From the NCBI GenBank assembly GCA_021521415.1, contig JAIQDT010000059.1, positions 1,984,001 through 2,048,000 of the forward strand: a stretch of 64,000 bases of DNA, in the 5' to 3' direction. Under the pieces are notes generated by a model that saw only the letters and a list, made by a program, of their open reading frames with translations, did no database searches and was not told where the DNA came from. The position numbers were made by a program, and so were the translations under genes. Numbering within the stretch: the stretch's first letter is position 1; every line of letters starts with the position of its first letter. The DNA comes from Bidens hawaiensis. Its lineage: Eukaryota > Streptophyta > Magnoliopsida > Asterales > Asteraceae. Positions 21,593 to 35,200 of this stretch are shown in pieces.

Positions 21593-22241
21593 TGTAAGGC
21601 CCCGAACCCCGGGAACCCCACAGTTGGTAATCATTCAAACCACTCGTAAAAATAATTAAACTTAAAACAATCATTTTCATTAAAATAAGCATCACAGAGT
21701 ATAATTCGGCAGAAAACGTAAATAATAAAATAAGTTCCCAAAACCCGGGAATTTTGCCCAAAACCAACATAATTATCTTTAAATAAAATTTTTTAAAATA
21801 AATGTTTAATAATAAAATCTTCAAATCCCGTATGCCCTTCACCGTCCAAGTAGCTTCGTGCACGTCCAAGCGATAAGGAATCCTCTTCCTAACCTGAAAC
21901 TCACACTAACATGCATACAAAGTCAGCTTAAGCTGAGTGAGTTCAAGTTTTAAATAAGTAACAAAAGTCTTAATAATCATTCCAACGGTTTTAAAACGGT
22001 AAACGGGAAATACATCGGTTAGGTCACCACATTCAATAAATAATCATCCTTACGTATGAGCATCTCTATACGTGCATTCCTATATATATAAATATATATA
22101 TAATATTCAATAATAACATTCAGGGCCGAGAAAACGTACAACCCAAACACGTAACATTAAGCGCTTGCAAACACAAAGTAGGCATACACAACATTCAGTA
22201 GTCGAGACGACTACAACATTCGCCAAATATTGGCCATTCTA

Positions 22242-22272
<31 letters not shown>

Positions 22273-24120
22273 TACATGCACGCATTCTTTAACATTCCAA
22301 GGCCTACCAATACTAGAAAGCCTATGTAAAATCGTTTAAAACATTTCATCAAGCAAAATCGCTTAGGTATGCATGCTAGCCCAAAACTTAAAAAGAGTTA
22401 AACGGGGTATCAAGAACTCACCTGATACAAGACTCAAACACCTATCGGTTTACATTCAATCAATACTAATGACATCAAGATTACTCGTTTATCCTACGAG
22501 AGGTTCTAACATGGTCCGAGTTACCTAAACCCTCGACCTCATCAAACTTACTCACAACAGCCCCCGAGGTCTCACATTCACCAAATCAACCCTTAGGTAC
22601 TCTAGGGAATAAAGAATTCTCAAATTACCCCCGGAAGCACTAGGTGATACCGATACGCGCGTTTAAGAGTCATTTAGGCCATTAACATTCAACTCAGCCC
22701 TGTGTGGACCCAACATGATAAAATCACAGCCAACAATTCCACACGACACTACACGAGTCAAATGGGTCGGTAACTAGCAAGTACGACGCACTAACTACTC
22801 AATAAACGAAATTGAGCGTTGTACCGACCCGTTGGGGTAACCGACAACCAATTCAGCCCCATGACTTATAAAAATGAGTTTTGAACAGCCCGTACATCAA
22901 ACCGACTGTCCCCGAGTTGAATTGGTCGTTTATTACTTCAACCCTCGCGTTAAACGCGCCAAACTACAATTCTAGGCAACCGAACCTATAAATCAAACTA
23001 CTACTAGTTGATCAACTTAACGAACACCTATGAACATGATATTTAAGTATGATATACGGGACATACCTAGGAAGATTGTGGTGCAAAAACTCACTTCAAA
23101 CAGCCCCGACAAGAACACAATTGAACATCCACCGGTTAAGCCTAAAACGAACTTATCGATCAATAACGAGTAAAACGTGTAGCTTTTAGCATGCGAAGAT
23201 GAATTTAATTACATAAAATAACCTTTGAAATAAATTATTAAATTTTTACCAGACTTTAACAAATGTCTTAGGTTTATAATAATATTTTTATTTTATTTTT
23301 CTATTGGACACAAAAATTATAAAAATTCCTCCAACACAGCAAGGTACGTGCAGCTATTTCAGTGCGCAACAAAATGGTTTTATTTTTATAAAATTCATTA
23401 ACGAACCAAATTAAACGATTCCAATTGCTTTTGATTCTTAACTCAAAATATTAAGTTCCAGAAGTGGAACAAACTAATTTGGACTTGTTGAAAAAGAGTT
23501 ATGATATCGGGAAGACAGATCAGAATCCGATATCCCGCATCAGCTTTGACACTTGATTTTATAAAATCATAAAAACCATTCAAATCTCGTCCAAAAATTA
23601 CGTATTATACCTTTCTGGAAACTAGACTCAAATTAGAATATCATGGACTCAAGAATCGATCAAAAACAGTGGATTATCATCGCGTTACAGACCCTTCAAT
23701 AAACGTATACGAATCTGTTAGCAAACTGTTATCATCAAAACTCAACCTTAACGACCAATAAGCGCGTTAAGATGATCAATTAAGGTGTAAAAGACATGGG
23801 GAATCGTAAAACAGACCTTGAATTGAAGTTTTTCCGGTTGAAACACGGCTGGACAGAAGAAAAATGAGCAGGGGGGGTTCTCTTCCGATCGGCGCCGCTA
23901 GAATGAGAGGGTTAAGGTTTTCATTTTTTTGTTTTATGATATAAAACAATATTACACACTGGCCCTCGAAGTTTAAGGGATGCGGTAACTTGGAAAAAAG
24001 GTTGGATAAATTAACATACCGGGAGGACGAGAAGGATCCCGAGAAACGTCGAATACATCCCGAGAATTGTACATACTCTGCGAGCTTTAATTCTTGAAAC
24101 CGGAATTAACGGGCGTTACA
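21593..24120 (-). mobile_element. solo LTR C
   Basis: A 2528-bp insertion in the F 3' LTR beginning TGTAAGGCCCCGAACC and ending GGGCGTTACA. It has a perfect 5-bp target duplication TATAT (21588-21592 and 24121-24125). The uninterrupted site is visible in the F 5' LTR near 56722-56736. Neither PBS nor PPT nor protein coding is present. Orientation is taken as minus from a TATA-like run near 23935. No gene is seen in it. Confidence 0.85.
22241..22272. repeat. compound (TA)n(CA)n microsatellite
   Basis: About ten TA followed by about six CA repeats inside solo LTR C. Confidence 0.9.
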
Positions 24121-25939
24121 TATATATCAAGTCTATGTATAACTGGTTCACCCAGAACATGCCATTAGTCTCATATTTTGGCGTTGTTTAATGTTCAAAA
24201 TCGGTTTTGGCTCAGTTTCACCATTTTCCTTGTCTGGCCAAGTTGTTCGTTTAAGTGTTTCGAAAATAGGTAAGATCCCACAAACTTGACTAAACATGTT
24301 TGATAAAATAACTCAAACAATAAAGAGAAATTAGGGTTTAGGTGTCCGGATTTACTACTTGGCTCGTTTCCATTTTATAAAGATTGGGTTGAGTAAAACG
24401 CGCATAATTCACCCGAATTGTCCGAATTCCTTTCAAAAGGTTCTGTTTTACCAAATTTATCCAAAACTAAAACATTTGAACGCTCTTGTTGCCTTGATAT
24501 CCCAGCAGGTTCATTAATCATAATGTTACCGGTTTTATCAGAATTTATATTTGTTTAACTTTCAAATTAATACAACTTTTTAATCAAAAATTATTAAATT
24601 ACGTAAATTTATACACCTGCTTATTATTAAGTGTAGATTTTATAAAAATATTTTTAAAAATATAAACTTATTTATTAATTTATAAAAGCTCATTTTAAAC
24701 GTTATTTTAAGCGATAAATTGTTCGTTTATATCAAACGATACCTAAAAAATCCTATAATTTTTTGGAGTGGTCAAAATAACTTCATAAAATCCCTGTAAA
24801 TTTCTAAAACCAAACTATTTACCTAAAATACCTTTTTGAGCAATAAACAATCGTTAAAACACGATTAAACAAGAATCCAGAAACTATATCCAGGGTTCTC
24901 CAATTTGACCCCAAAATTTATGTGATCTTATAATGGTTAACCTAAGTTCTCCTCAAAATTTCAGAAATTTCCAAGATGTTTTGCTATTTTTCATAATAAA
25001 ACATCAAGAAATAGTAATATATTCACCAACTATTTTCATTTTATCCAAACTTCTTATATTTGAGCAGGGACTCCTTCATATAGCAACTTATTTCCCTGCA
25101 AGTTTTCATAAGCTAGCAATAAGCACGTCACAATCTAGACACAAATAGCCCCTAAGAGCTTTTCGGTTAATACCTTCGCATTTCTCACTCGGTTAAGCTG
25201 TTTATCTTGTGTTTCTGGTTTCTTTGCTAGCTAGATAGTATGTCTACAGGTCATGTACAACAAAACCAAGCATATAGCATCAATAATCAAGCCTTGTAAC
25301 ATATGATTTTGGTTAGGGTTTAAAATTGAGTTTTTAATTCCTACAAGCATGATTTAAACCTTCTAATCCAAGTTTTTCACCAAAAAAAAGTTTGCAATTC
25401 AGATTAGTACACATGTTTAGCATCAAAAAATGTTTTTTCCATTTTGAAAGGTTTTTCATGATTAAATATCATTATCCGTAATCAAACCTTAATACTTTGT
25501 TTAAAAATATATCTACAAACACTTAAGATCAAGTTATTTAACTTGGTTCAAGAATGGAAAGTTTAGAAAGAAAGCTAAACAGACAAGAATGTGTAGATAT
25601 TTGAAATTCTTGGGTTTGGGTATTCTTAAAAATGAAGAAAACATGGGTGGGAACCCCCCCTCCCCCAACCCCTCCTTGTTCCGATCAGAACTAGGGGTGG
25701 GGTCCTAACCCTTTTTGTTGGTTTTTTTTGCTAGTACGATCAATCTCGAGTCCATTTTAGGTGCGGGTTCGGTATTTGGCTAAACATATAAATCGAGTGC
25801 AGTAAACAACGCAAAAAAAGTGTTTTTTTTGTTTAAATTTTGCAACTTAAAGAAAGCGTACTATCTTATTGCTTAAAACATCTCAAATAATTATTTCATA
25901 AGTTTTTTTGGGCTTGACGGATGATACAATGCTTGTTTT

Positions 25940-27540
25940 TGTCACACCCTAATCTAGGGCGTAGGCGTGTGATCACAAGTTGGTACATGTTTTGTAAATA
26001 TATCAGAGTTTAAGGTTGTAAAACAGGAAGACTTGATTAAAGTATTATTATATTCAAAAGTCAGGAATTAAATACCCGGTGGTTGGTATAAAAGTGTTTG
26101 AATTACAAATACCGTAATTTACATTATTATCAAAAACTCCATCCGAGCCATCAGATCGTCTGATGGCTGTCCATAGTCTCCAAACACCTAATCTGGATTT
26201 CTTGTAAAGCAGTCTATAAAATATGTCAGCAACACATGTTGGTGAACACAATGACACAAAACATTTTGATACTCAATTATCTCCTCGAGACATCGTAGGC
26301 CTCCGCCCAATGTGGATTAGAAAATAACCAAGTTCTGAAAGTCTGAATTACTATTATAAACATCCAGGTCAAATCGAAACCACTTGGCGAACACCGCAAC
26401 GTCGGGGACTTAGCAACTACCAATATACGCAAGATAATCCCCTCTTGGACCTTATTTAGGTTCGGCCCAACATGGCGAAGGCATTAGCGAGTGTGGTGCG
26501 GTGTGGCCACTGTCTACCCACATATGTAAGGATCCAGACAACGTACACGATAGCCTAAGGGCCAGCGATTACCTTTGTTTATAAAGTTTTAGGGGTACAT
26601 AATCCCATGTAAACATTTAAAGACACTATTTATAAAACTGTAAAAGTTTGGACGTATTCACCTTTGTTCTTTATCAATGTGTCTCACTGATTTACGTTTC
26701 TTGTTACCTCGAACCTATAGTACGAGAATAAACTTTTATAAATATTAGATCAACGATCTAGCTTCAGACCTTATTCTGTTCGCATAACCTTTACCTTGAT
26801 ATTCATTTATTTATAAAACATAAGGACTTCTAGTCCCTTTTTTGTTCATCATTTATACACTATGTTTCTTATTCATAAAGAAACGTATATATCGAGTTTT
26901 TTCTTTAATAAGAAACGTTTATAAAATCTTTATATAAAATAAAGAATGGTATTTTTTCTATAGCCTTGTCTTATGAAATATATATTTCACTTATTATTTG
27001 ATCAAGGTATGGGCTATATCCCCGACTAGGGTCTAAGCCATATATAATAAAATAATCGGGCATAACCCCTACCTTATATGGTTTGTTTATAAGAAATGCC
27101 TAAGCATGACGCGGACAACACTTTTACTTGTTGTCGGGTAGTCGAGAAAATAAACTGACAGAGGCTCTACTTTTTGCACGTACTTCGAGACAACAAACAC
27201 CTTTGGAATGTCGGGGTCGTGGCACGTATTTCGAGGTTATATGTGTGATTGCCTGGGCCCGAGCCCGTGCGCATGCGCATCCGGTGCTTCGCACCCTTTG
27301 CTATGACTACTGAGAGTGGTTAGCCACATAAGAATATTACAACGGAAACTTTCTTTCTTATAAAGAGCTTCCACTTTCTTTCATCTTTCTATGTGGGATG
27401 AAGTTTCCTTCCGTATTTTTTTAACATAACATGCTTTTATTTTCTTATCTCATTTTTCTCATTACATGTCTTGAAAATATTTTTGGTCCTTCATCTTTAT
27501 TAACTTGTCGAATTTAGACCAAATTTTTGGAGATGTTACA
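25940..27540 (-). repeat. 3' LTR of D (1601 bp)
   Basis: Starts TGTCACACCCTAATC and ends GGAGATGTTACA. It matches the 5' LTR but lacks about 414 bp corresponding to roughly 37820-38235, which includes the TATA box. The segment at 27128-27313 is the junction area, and the frame there is not a gene. Confidence 0.9.
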
Positions 27541-27552
27541 TCCTCCCACCTT
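27541..27552 (-). promoter_or_regulatory. polypurine tract of D
   Basis: Minus-strand AAGGTGGGAGGA directly abutting the 3' LTR start TGTAACATC, the position of the plus-strand primer in LTR retrotransposons. Confidence 0.75.
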
Positions 27553-28126
27553 GAAATGAATCTCGTCCTCGATAACAAATGCGGGTATTTCTTTCTCATT
27601 TCTGATTCTAACTCCCAAGTAAACTCTGTGGTCCTCTTCGGGAGTTCCATCTTATCTTGACTAACTTTAGCTTTCGCCGTTTAGGTTACTTAACTTGGAA
27701 ATCTTCGACTTGTAGAGGTTGTTCTACAAATTTTAGATTTTCGTTGAATTCGACATCCTTTAAAGACATGGCTAAAGTTTCTTCAGCTAGGCATTTGCGT
27801 AAATTAGAGACATGAAATACATCATGTATTCTTTTCATTTCTTCTGGAAAATGTAAGCGATAAGCTACAGTACCGATTCATTCTAGCACTTGGAATGGTC
27901 CAACAAAACGAGGACTTAATTTTTCTTTCTTGCTGAACCGTACAACACCTTTCCAAGGTGTTACTTTCAATAAGACTTTATCGCCTACTTGAAATTCCAA
28001 CGGGCTTACGAGGAACATCTGCATAATTCTTTTGTCGATTTCTTGTCGTCTTAAGTCGTTCACGGATTTGTAATACTTTATCCGTTGTTTCTTAGAATAT
28101 TTCGGGTCCAGATATTTGATTATCTC
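27553..28126 (-). pseudogene. D integrase C-terminus
   Basis: The block QVGDKVLLKVTPWKGVVRF followed by GPFQVLE (27878-28063) is the conserved GPF/GPY module after the integrase core of gypsy elements. A second piece at 27462-27650 with TEFTWELESEMRKKYPHLL is the typical chromodomain-like tail of chromoviruses and runs slightly into the LTR. Frameshifts lie between the two pieces. In intact elements this part helps target-site recognition. Confidence 0.8.
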
Positions 28127-28870
28127 CTATTTCTGACAAACGTACAAGCGTTCTACATTTTCATCCATACAATGCTTCAAATGGTACAGCCTGAATACTC
28201 GTGGATAACGATTGATATATGATAATTCCATCATAGGAAGATGATCATCCCAACTTCCTCCTAAATCAATCGCACAAGCTCGGAGCATATCTTCAAGCGT
28301 TTGAATTGTTCTTTCACTTTGCCCATCATTTTGCGGATGATAAGCAGTGCTAAGATTCAATTAAGTTCCTAACGCTTGTTGGAAACTATTCTAGAAAACA
28401 GACGTAAATCTACTGTCTCGATCGGATATGATAGATAATGTCACACCATGTGATGCTATGATATTGTTTATGTATATTCGTGCCAATCTATCTATAGAGT
28501 AAGATTCATTGATAGGTAAGAAATGAGCAGATTTAGTTAACTTATAAATAATGACCCATATAGCATTATGCTGTTGGGTAGTCTGAGGGAGATTCGTAAT
28601 AAAATTCATTGTTATCATCTTCCATTTCCAAACAGGAAGTTCAGGTTGTTGAAGTAAACTAAAGGTTTCTGATGCTCTGCCTTGACTTGTAAACAAGTCA
28701 AATATTTAGCAACATACATAGCAATATCTCTTTTCATCCTATTCAACCAGTAGTTAGGCTTAAGATTTTGATACATCTAATCACTACCAAGATGCATCGT
28801 ATATTTTGATCTATGAGCTTTAATCATAATTCTTTCATGTAATTCACCAACAATTGGTACCTAGATTATG
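28127..28870 (-). pseudogene. D integrase (zinc and catalytic core)
   Basis: The integrase zinc-binding region (about 28700-28870) reads HRSKYTMHLGSD, then YVAKYLTC. The first Cys of the expected C-x2-C is Tyr (KYLTC). The core carries MNFITNLP, where the first catalytic Asp of the D-D-E triad is Asn, then ISDRDSRFTS (second Asp kept) and AYHPQNDGQSERTIQTLEDM (Glu kept). A stop and frame changes occur near 28360-28390 and before 28700. The protein would join element DNA to the host chromosome if intact, but here it is dead. Confidence 0.85.
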
Positions 28871-29069
28871 TTTCCAAGTCTGAGTATATTGTCATCTCCT
28901 TTGACTAGGGAGTCAATGGTACCATTATGGTTTTCTTTGGCGATTTGGTTTTCTTTGATTGCTTTCTTCTGAACTCTCTTGATTTGTTAGATTAGATTTA
29001 TTTGTAGATCTAATCTCAAAGCCTGAACTCTCTTGGGTTTCTCATGTTCTTTTCGACTTAATGCATCAA
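28871..29069 (-). pseudogene. D RNase H to integrase linker
   Basis: Degenerate coding sequence linking the RNase H and integrase domains, with several stops. No separate domain is recognisable. Confidence 0.5.
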
Positions 29070-29576
29070 CTACCACATTTTCCTTACCCTCGTGAAAATT
29101 ATTTCGCAATCATAATCAATTAAAGTGTCCATCCATCTTCTTTGGCGCATATTAAGCTCTTTCTGATCAAAGATGTGCTTTAAACTTTTATCATCAGTGT
29201 ACATGATAAACTTAACTCCATAGAGATAAAGTCTCCATAATTTCAAGGAAAAAATTATGGCACCCAATTCCAGATCGTGAGTCGTATAATTCTTTTCGCG
29301 TACTTTCAATTGGCGAGAAGCATAATCTATTACTTTCTTTCTTTGCGTTAGTACACAACCCATACATGAATGGGACATGTCACTAAATACAGCAAAATCT
29401 TCCGTACCTTTTGGGAAAGCTAGTATAGGTGCATTCGTAAGCTTTTGTTTAAGTAAATCAAATGCTTCTTGGTGCTTAGTTTGCCATTCATACTTAACAT
29501 TTTTTCGAGTTAATGAAGTTAAGGGAACTACTATACGAGAGAAGTTTTCAATGAATCTTCTATAATATCTAGCCAA
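29070..29576 (-). pseudogene. D RT thumb and RNase H
   Basis: The longest intact frame of D (168 codons). It begins with the RT connection motif [12 protein letters not shown], then the RNase H domain: the first catalytic Asp in [14 protein letters not shown] (usually DAS), [13 protein letters not shown] with the conserved Glu, and [16 protein letters not shown] (usually YTDHKSL). The frame ends at FTRVRKMW with a stop instead of the usual N-x-VADALSR. RNase H removes the RNA template during reverse transcription. Confidence 0.88.
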
Positions 29577-29578
29577 TC

Positions 29579-30440
29579 CTAGGAAAATCGAACCTCGGTT
29601 AGCGATCTAGAAATCTCCCATTTAGCTATTGCTTCAATCTTAGCAGGGTCTACTTGAATTCCATTTGTGTTGACAACATGACTAAGAAATTGTACTTCAT
29701 GCAGCCAGAATTCACACTTGGAGAACTTAGCATACAATTTCTTGTTTCGAAGTAATTCAAGCAGGATCCTAAGATGAATTTTATGATCTTCTTCCGATTT
29801 AGAATAAATAAGTATATCGCCGATAAATACGATTACGAATTTATCTAAATACGGTTTGCAAATTCTGTTCATCATGCCCATGAACGTGGCTGGGGCATTA
29901 GTAAGTCCAAATGGCATTACAGTGAACTCATAATGTCCATAGCTTGTTCAAAAAGCCGTCTTGGGAATATCTTCATCTTGGACTTTTAACTGATGGTATC
30001 CAGAGCGTAAATCTATTTTTGAAAAGAAACTTGCTCCTTGCAATTAATCGAATAGGTCGTTAATTCTAGGTAGCGGATATCGATTCTTAATAGTTACTTT
30101 ATTCAAGGCTCTATAATCGATACACATCCTCATGGAACCATCTTTCTTCTTGAAGAATAGTATCGGAGATCCTCAAGGTGATGAACTTGGTCGAATAAAT
30201 CCTTTTTCGAGTAACTCATCCAATTGTTTCTTCAACTCCTTCATCTCCGTTGGAGCTAATTGATATGGGGATTTGGCTATTGGAGCTGTTTCATGTATCA
30301 AGTCTATTCTAAATTCGACTTCTCGATTGGGTGGTATACCTAGAAGTTCATTTGGAAAGACGTCAAGAAAATCGGATACTATAGGTACGTCTTTGATTTC
30401 CTTAGGTTTTGTTTCTTCCGTCACATAAGACATGAATGCT
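29579..30440 (-). pseudogene. D reverse transcriptase
   Basis: RT blocks in order on the minus strand: the pre-RT region with DVFPNELLGIPPNREVEF (30173-30433), [43 protein letters not shown] and [16 protein letters not shown]. The catalytic F/Y-x-D-D box is FIGD, so one of the two essential Asp residues is Gly. A Trp codon in the expected SSPWGSP is a stop (about 30176), and more stops occur near 30045 and 29945. Enzymatically dead but easy to classify as Ty3/gypsy. Confidence 0.88.
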
Positions 30441-30855
30441 AAACATCCTTGGTTTAAGCATTTGTTAGCTTTAATTATGGAGATTATGCTAACTTGACCA
30501 ACATCTTTGTTACTAGCAATTTGAATTGTTTGCTTGCTAGGGGCTTGGAGTTCTATGGTTTTCTTATTGCAAATGTACGGGTATGGTTATCAGATAAACA
30601 GTCCATATCTAGAACTATATCAAAGCCAGTTAATGTCATAGGTAATAATTGTACAGGTATGAGATAACCTGCTAACAAAATCTTTTCGTTTTCTAAGGGT
30701 TTGGAAATTTTAATCACCTCACCACTGGCGGTTTCAACGTTTATAGTTTTATTTAATTTTCTTAAAGGTTCCTTTAATAGATTACAAAACTTATAATCTA
30801 TAAAACTTTGATTTCCACCTGAATCAAATAAAACTCTTGCATAAACCTTATTAAC
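30441..30855 (-). pseudogene. D aspartic protease region
   Basis: Around 30800-30842 the minus strand reads ARVLFDSGGNQSFID, the retropepsin-type D-S/T-G active site (the family form is usually DSGA). A downstream block near 30590-30620 is the GFDIVLDMDCLS segment. Stops separate it from both the zinc knuckle part and RT. Such proteases release the gag and pol products. Confidence 0.75.
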
Positions 30856-32060
30856 TTAGAACATACCGGTGATGGTGTCCGGTATGTCCGCAGCCTTCTT
30901 GGTGTCGAGTACGAAGACTCGAGCATTTCCTTTCTTCCCATCGTTCTTGGTGTCGCTTCCTCCAGCACCTCCACCAGCAACATTTCTCTTTGGGCATTCA
31001 AAGTTGAGATGTCCCATCTCCTTGCAATTAAAGCAAGTCATTGTTTTCTTCCAGCAATCAGCTGCAACATGCCTGGCTTGTTGCATGAATCACAAACTGC
31101 AGATGTAGTAGCTGCAAATCGACATCGACCCAAATGATCCGTCTTACAAATCATGACAATGGATATTTGAGGCAAAACCTCCCCTCCTTCTATCAATTTC
31201 CTTATCCTTGAAACGGGTATTTCCTCTTCCCTTCTTGTCATTTGTGGTAAATCCCTTCTTATCTTCTTCTTTCTTTCGGATAAGGCCGTTCATCAAATAA
31301 CCAACCAGTTCCATGGTGGAATCGGCGGCTTGTGGCAGATGAGAGCTTACCATTTCTTGGATTTCTCTCGGTAAACCCCAAATGTAGAGGATCACCTTGC
31401 TTGACTCGGGTGTTACCAATTGTGGCACCAGTCTACAATATTCTTGAAACTTTGTATTGAAGTCTTTCCGATTAGTTCCGACCACCTTATGGTTTAGGAA
31501 CTTGGTTTGGATTAAGTTTGTCTCATGCATTGGACAGAACTTCTACAGAACCAAACTTTTAAACTCCTCCTATGTCAATTGATGCACGGTCTTTCTCCCC
31601 TTCGACATTAACATAGTGTTCCACTACTCTAACGCTTCCCCTTTGAACATTTGAAATGTGTACTGAATCTTTTTTCTTTAGTATCACGATCGACTCCTTT
31701 TTTCCATCCATCTTATTGTTTATATGGCGCCTTTATCGCCATAAAACTCCCTTGGCCAATATGTCTTGAAATCCTTGAATAAATAGCCTTTAATTCTCAA
31801 CTTATTTTAAAAAGTTCGATTGAAATCTTCACCAGTATTCGAACCATGATCACTTTTTTCATCTTGATGTGTAGGATTCGAGCAAAATTTAGATTTGACA
31901 GTTCCACTGGACTGTTGGATTTCACTTTTATGAATCGATTTTTCTTTCATGGATGGTAGCAAGGTATTCATTGCATTTATCATTTCTTGCATTTTTGTCA
32001 TTAGCTGCTCATGGTTCCCTTAATTAGGTTCAGTTCTCATTCGGTTGCTTCTTGAGTTAG
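30856..32060 (-). pseudogene. D gag with zinc knuckles
   Basis: The capsid-like gag block has WWNTMLMSKG (about 31600), KFCPMHET, KFLNHKVVGTN and YIWGLPREIQEMV (31144-31530). Two CCHC knuckles follow. The first is split by a frameshift near 31080 (CDSCNKPG then HVAADC). The second, CFNCKEMGHLNFECPK, is complete (C-x2-C-x4-H-x4-C). The N-terminal part at 31807-32001 is low complexity. Gag packages the element RNA. The sequence upstream is interrupted at 32221 by a solo LTR. Confidence 0.8.
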
Positions 32061-32220
32061 AAGCTTTCTTGTTTTATGAAGGATTACTTTGATTCGATAT
32101 TATGAAATTACAATGGAATTTGATTTAGAACCAAAGATTTTATTTCTATACCGGTAGACATAATATTTTACAAACCGGAATATTTTACAAGCATACAACT
32201 TCAAACACAAGTACTACAAC

Positions 32221-35200
32221 TGTGACATTTGAGCCAAAACAAGGTATACCTCAGTACGAATTTACAGATTAAGCAAATAAACGCCTGTTGCGTAACGAAC
32301 GAACGATTAACCGAACGGGTCGGGTTATGACCCAGATATCTCGGGGGGCCATCTATAATTGATATACGATCTATACAAGCTAAAATATTAGAAATATGGT
32401 CTTAGTTTGATAGCAAACAAGTTAAACGAAAACATGCTCGTTTAACTACCCGCTATAGATTTAAACGCAAAAGATAGTTACGAACCAAGCATTGTATCAT
32501 CCGTTAAGCCGAGAAAGACTTACCAAACACTTATTTGAAATGTTTTAAGCGATCCGTGAAAATATTTTTGATTTTTACAAACATATAGTATGTTTTTATA
32601 ATTTTACACAAAACTAGCCGAAAAACACTCGTTTTCGCGCTGTTTAACTCACCCGATAAGTTTTTCGCGCCAAAAACCGAACCCAAACTAAATTTGGACT
32701 GGGCTTTTCGTGTTTGGGCTTGAGAAATCAGAAACTTGGGCCAAAATGGGCCCAAAGTGAGCCCATGATGGTCCGATCGCAGCAGTAGCCCTCCCTTTTT
32801 ATTCTTTCACATTTAAACTAGATACAAGATATTTACAACATTATTTCTTTAAAATTCTGGACATAAACTTCTTCTCCAGCCAAAAACTCAAGAAACCCTA
32901 AGGTAAACAACATAAATAAGCTAGTTTTACACTTGTTTAAACTTGTTTAATACCATAAAAACATGTCTTGGTTACTAAAAATCATTCCTAACCGTGTAAA
33001 AATCCTAAAAATGGTTCATAAACAGGTTTTGATCATACACATGGTAAGGAACCTGTTTTGATAGTTTTTTGGCCATAAACACAGATTAAAGGGTTGAAAC
33101 GACGTTTTTACTGTTCAAAAGTTCTTTTTTGCACACTAGCCGAAACCCTAACTTAAGGGCTGTTATGTTGATGAAATATTGCTTGGTTTGTGATATAGGA
33201 CTTGTAACTAGCTTTCTTAGAAGCACAAGAACCTGAAAACTTGATTAAAAGGTCGGAAACAAGCCAAACCCGCTAAGGTAATGCCGAAACACTCGCTTAC
33301 GGGCTATTTAAGTTAAGGTTGTGATTCGCATATTTTTAGGACTTGAAATTTTTCAGGGACATCAGGGACCATGCCAATGAGTCCCTGTTCAAATTTGGTA
33401 ATTTTTCGACCATCCGAGAATATTTGGCGAATTTATTACCGAATTGGGACGTTTATTTGGGAAAAATAGCTAAAATACATCAAAAATTATGAAATTTTTC
33501 TGGGAACTCATATTTGATGTATTTTGATAACATATAAATTTTGGGATCATTTGGAGAAGTTTAAAGGTGTTTTGTTTATTTGCGTTCGTGTGAATTTTTA
33601 CAGCCGAATTTGGGCCGAAAAGAATATCGCATGAGCTTTTTACATTCTAGAATTGATACAGGTTGTTTTGGGGCATGATTTGAGTATTCAGGAATTTTTG
33701 GTGAATTTTTGGAAATTGTTCGGGGTAAACGGACGATTTTCAGGCAAAATATAGCTGATAAAATGAATTTTTATAAATTAATAAATCAGTAAATAAATTA
33801 TAGAAATATTTTTATTAAAATATACCTATTTTAATTGATAAGTGGTTAAATTTTCATAATTTAAGGATTAACGGTTAATTAATTATGCTAATCTGAATAT
33901 TAAACAAATTTAGTTTTTATAAAAACCGGCAAGTTCGCGACTAGTGAACCTGCGGGAAAATCAAAAAACCAAGAGTGATCAAAAATCATATGTTTGGACT
34001 AATTAAGTGAAAATGAACTTTTCTATGAGAAACCCGGACAATCCGGGTGGATTGTGCCCGTTTCTTCTCAAATCAAACTGAATAAACGGAAACGGGCCCC
34101 GTGGGTAATCCGGGACCCCAGTATGTGATCTTTTTTTATAACTTAATCATGTTATTAACCAATACATTTACCCAAGCTTATTTTTCCACAACTGCTTTCT
34201 GAACGCGTAAACGAGCAACTTGGCCCAGCTGGGAAAACGGGAGTCTGAGCCAAGTTTGGTTTAAGTATTAGACATTGAACAACATCACAACCTAAGCCTA
34301 TTGCCACTTTCTGGGCGTTCCAGCTACACCCAGATTAGTTATACAGCCCAGCTTAGTATTGAGATTATAATAATATTAAAATATTAATATTATTATAATA
34401 TTGATTATAGGAACTACTGATAGCGGACCGAATAAACCACGAGCTGATACAGTACTGAATATCTACTAAACCGTGAGTTTCATGACCCCACTTTTAAACT
34501 GTTTTACGAACTTTTGGGGTGAAAAGCATGTTTGATTACATATACATACCTGAAACATGTACTGATGTGAATTGTCTAAGTGCTAACACACGAAAGTCCC
34601 CACGATCACAGTGATTAACTTCGAGCCGGTGGCTTGTGAATAGTACTATTGGTTTGACAAACCCAGGCGGGGCCAGCACGGTTGCTGAGACATTATCCCG
34701 TTTGCACATGTCCATATTTCATTTTTACGAACCAGCTATGTAGTGTTAGGCATAGCTACTGGGGAATGTTGTTGGCGGAAATGGACCACAGTGGTTGATT
34801 GAGCGTGGGAAATGGAGGCACGCAGCACGAACAGTTCAGGCTTCACTGTAGCTTAGCATAATTACATCACATACATCATTTACATACATACGTACTTATT
34901 TCTTGATCACAAGTGTGACATGTGAATACTCATTACTGTTTTCTTGAAACTCGTGAAACTCACAAACTCTAGTAGTTGACCCGTTTTAAACTGCTATTCA
35001 AGTGTACATAAATCGGAGTAATTTGGTGATCTGTTACTTGCCTGAAGTGTGTGGTCGATGCTATGTGAATAGAAGCAAGGGTGTTAGTAGTAAGAACGTT
35101 TAGTTAACGAACTAGTTTTGTTTGTATCGCGTAGACTGTAAAACAATGATAGAATGAAGAAATGTAATATATTGTAAATTAGTTTGTAATGTTTCTTTAT

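Noticed and set aside
25155..25939. Separate element in this stretch
   Set aside because: It aligns with the F 5' LTR (about 57735-58580) and is part of the split 3' LTR.
27128..27313. Frame at the D 3' LTR as a gene
   Set aside because: It spans the deletion joint of the LTR and has no counterpart in the intact 5' LTR.
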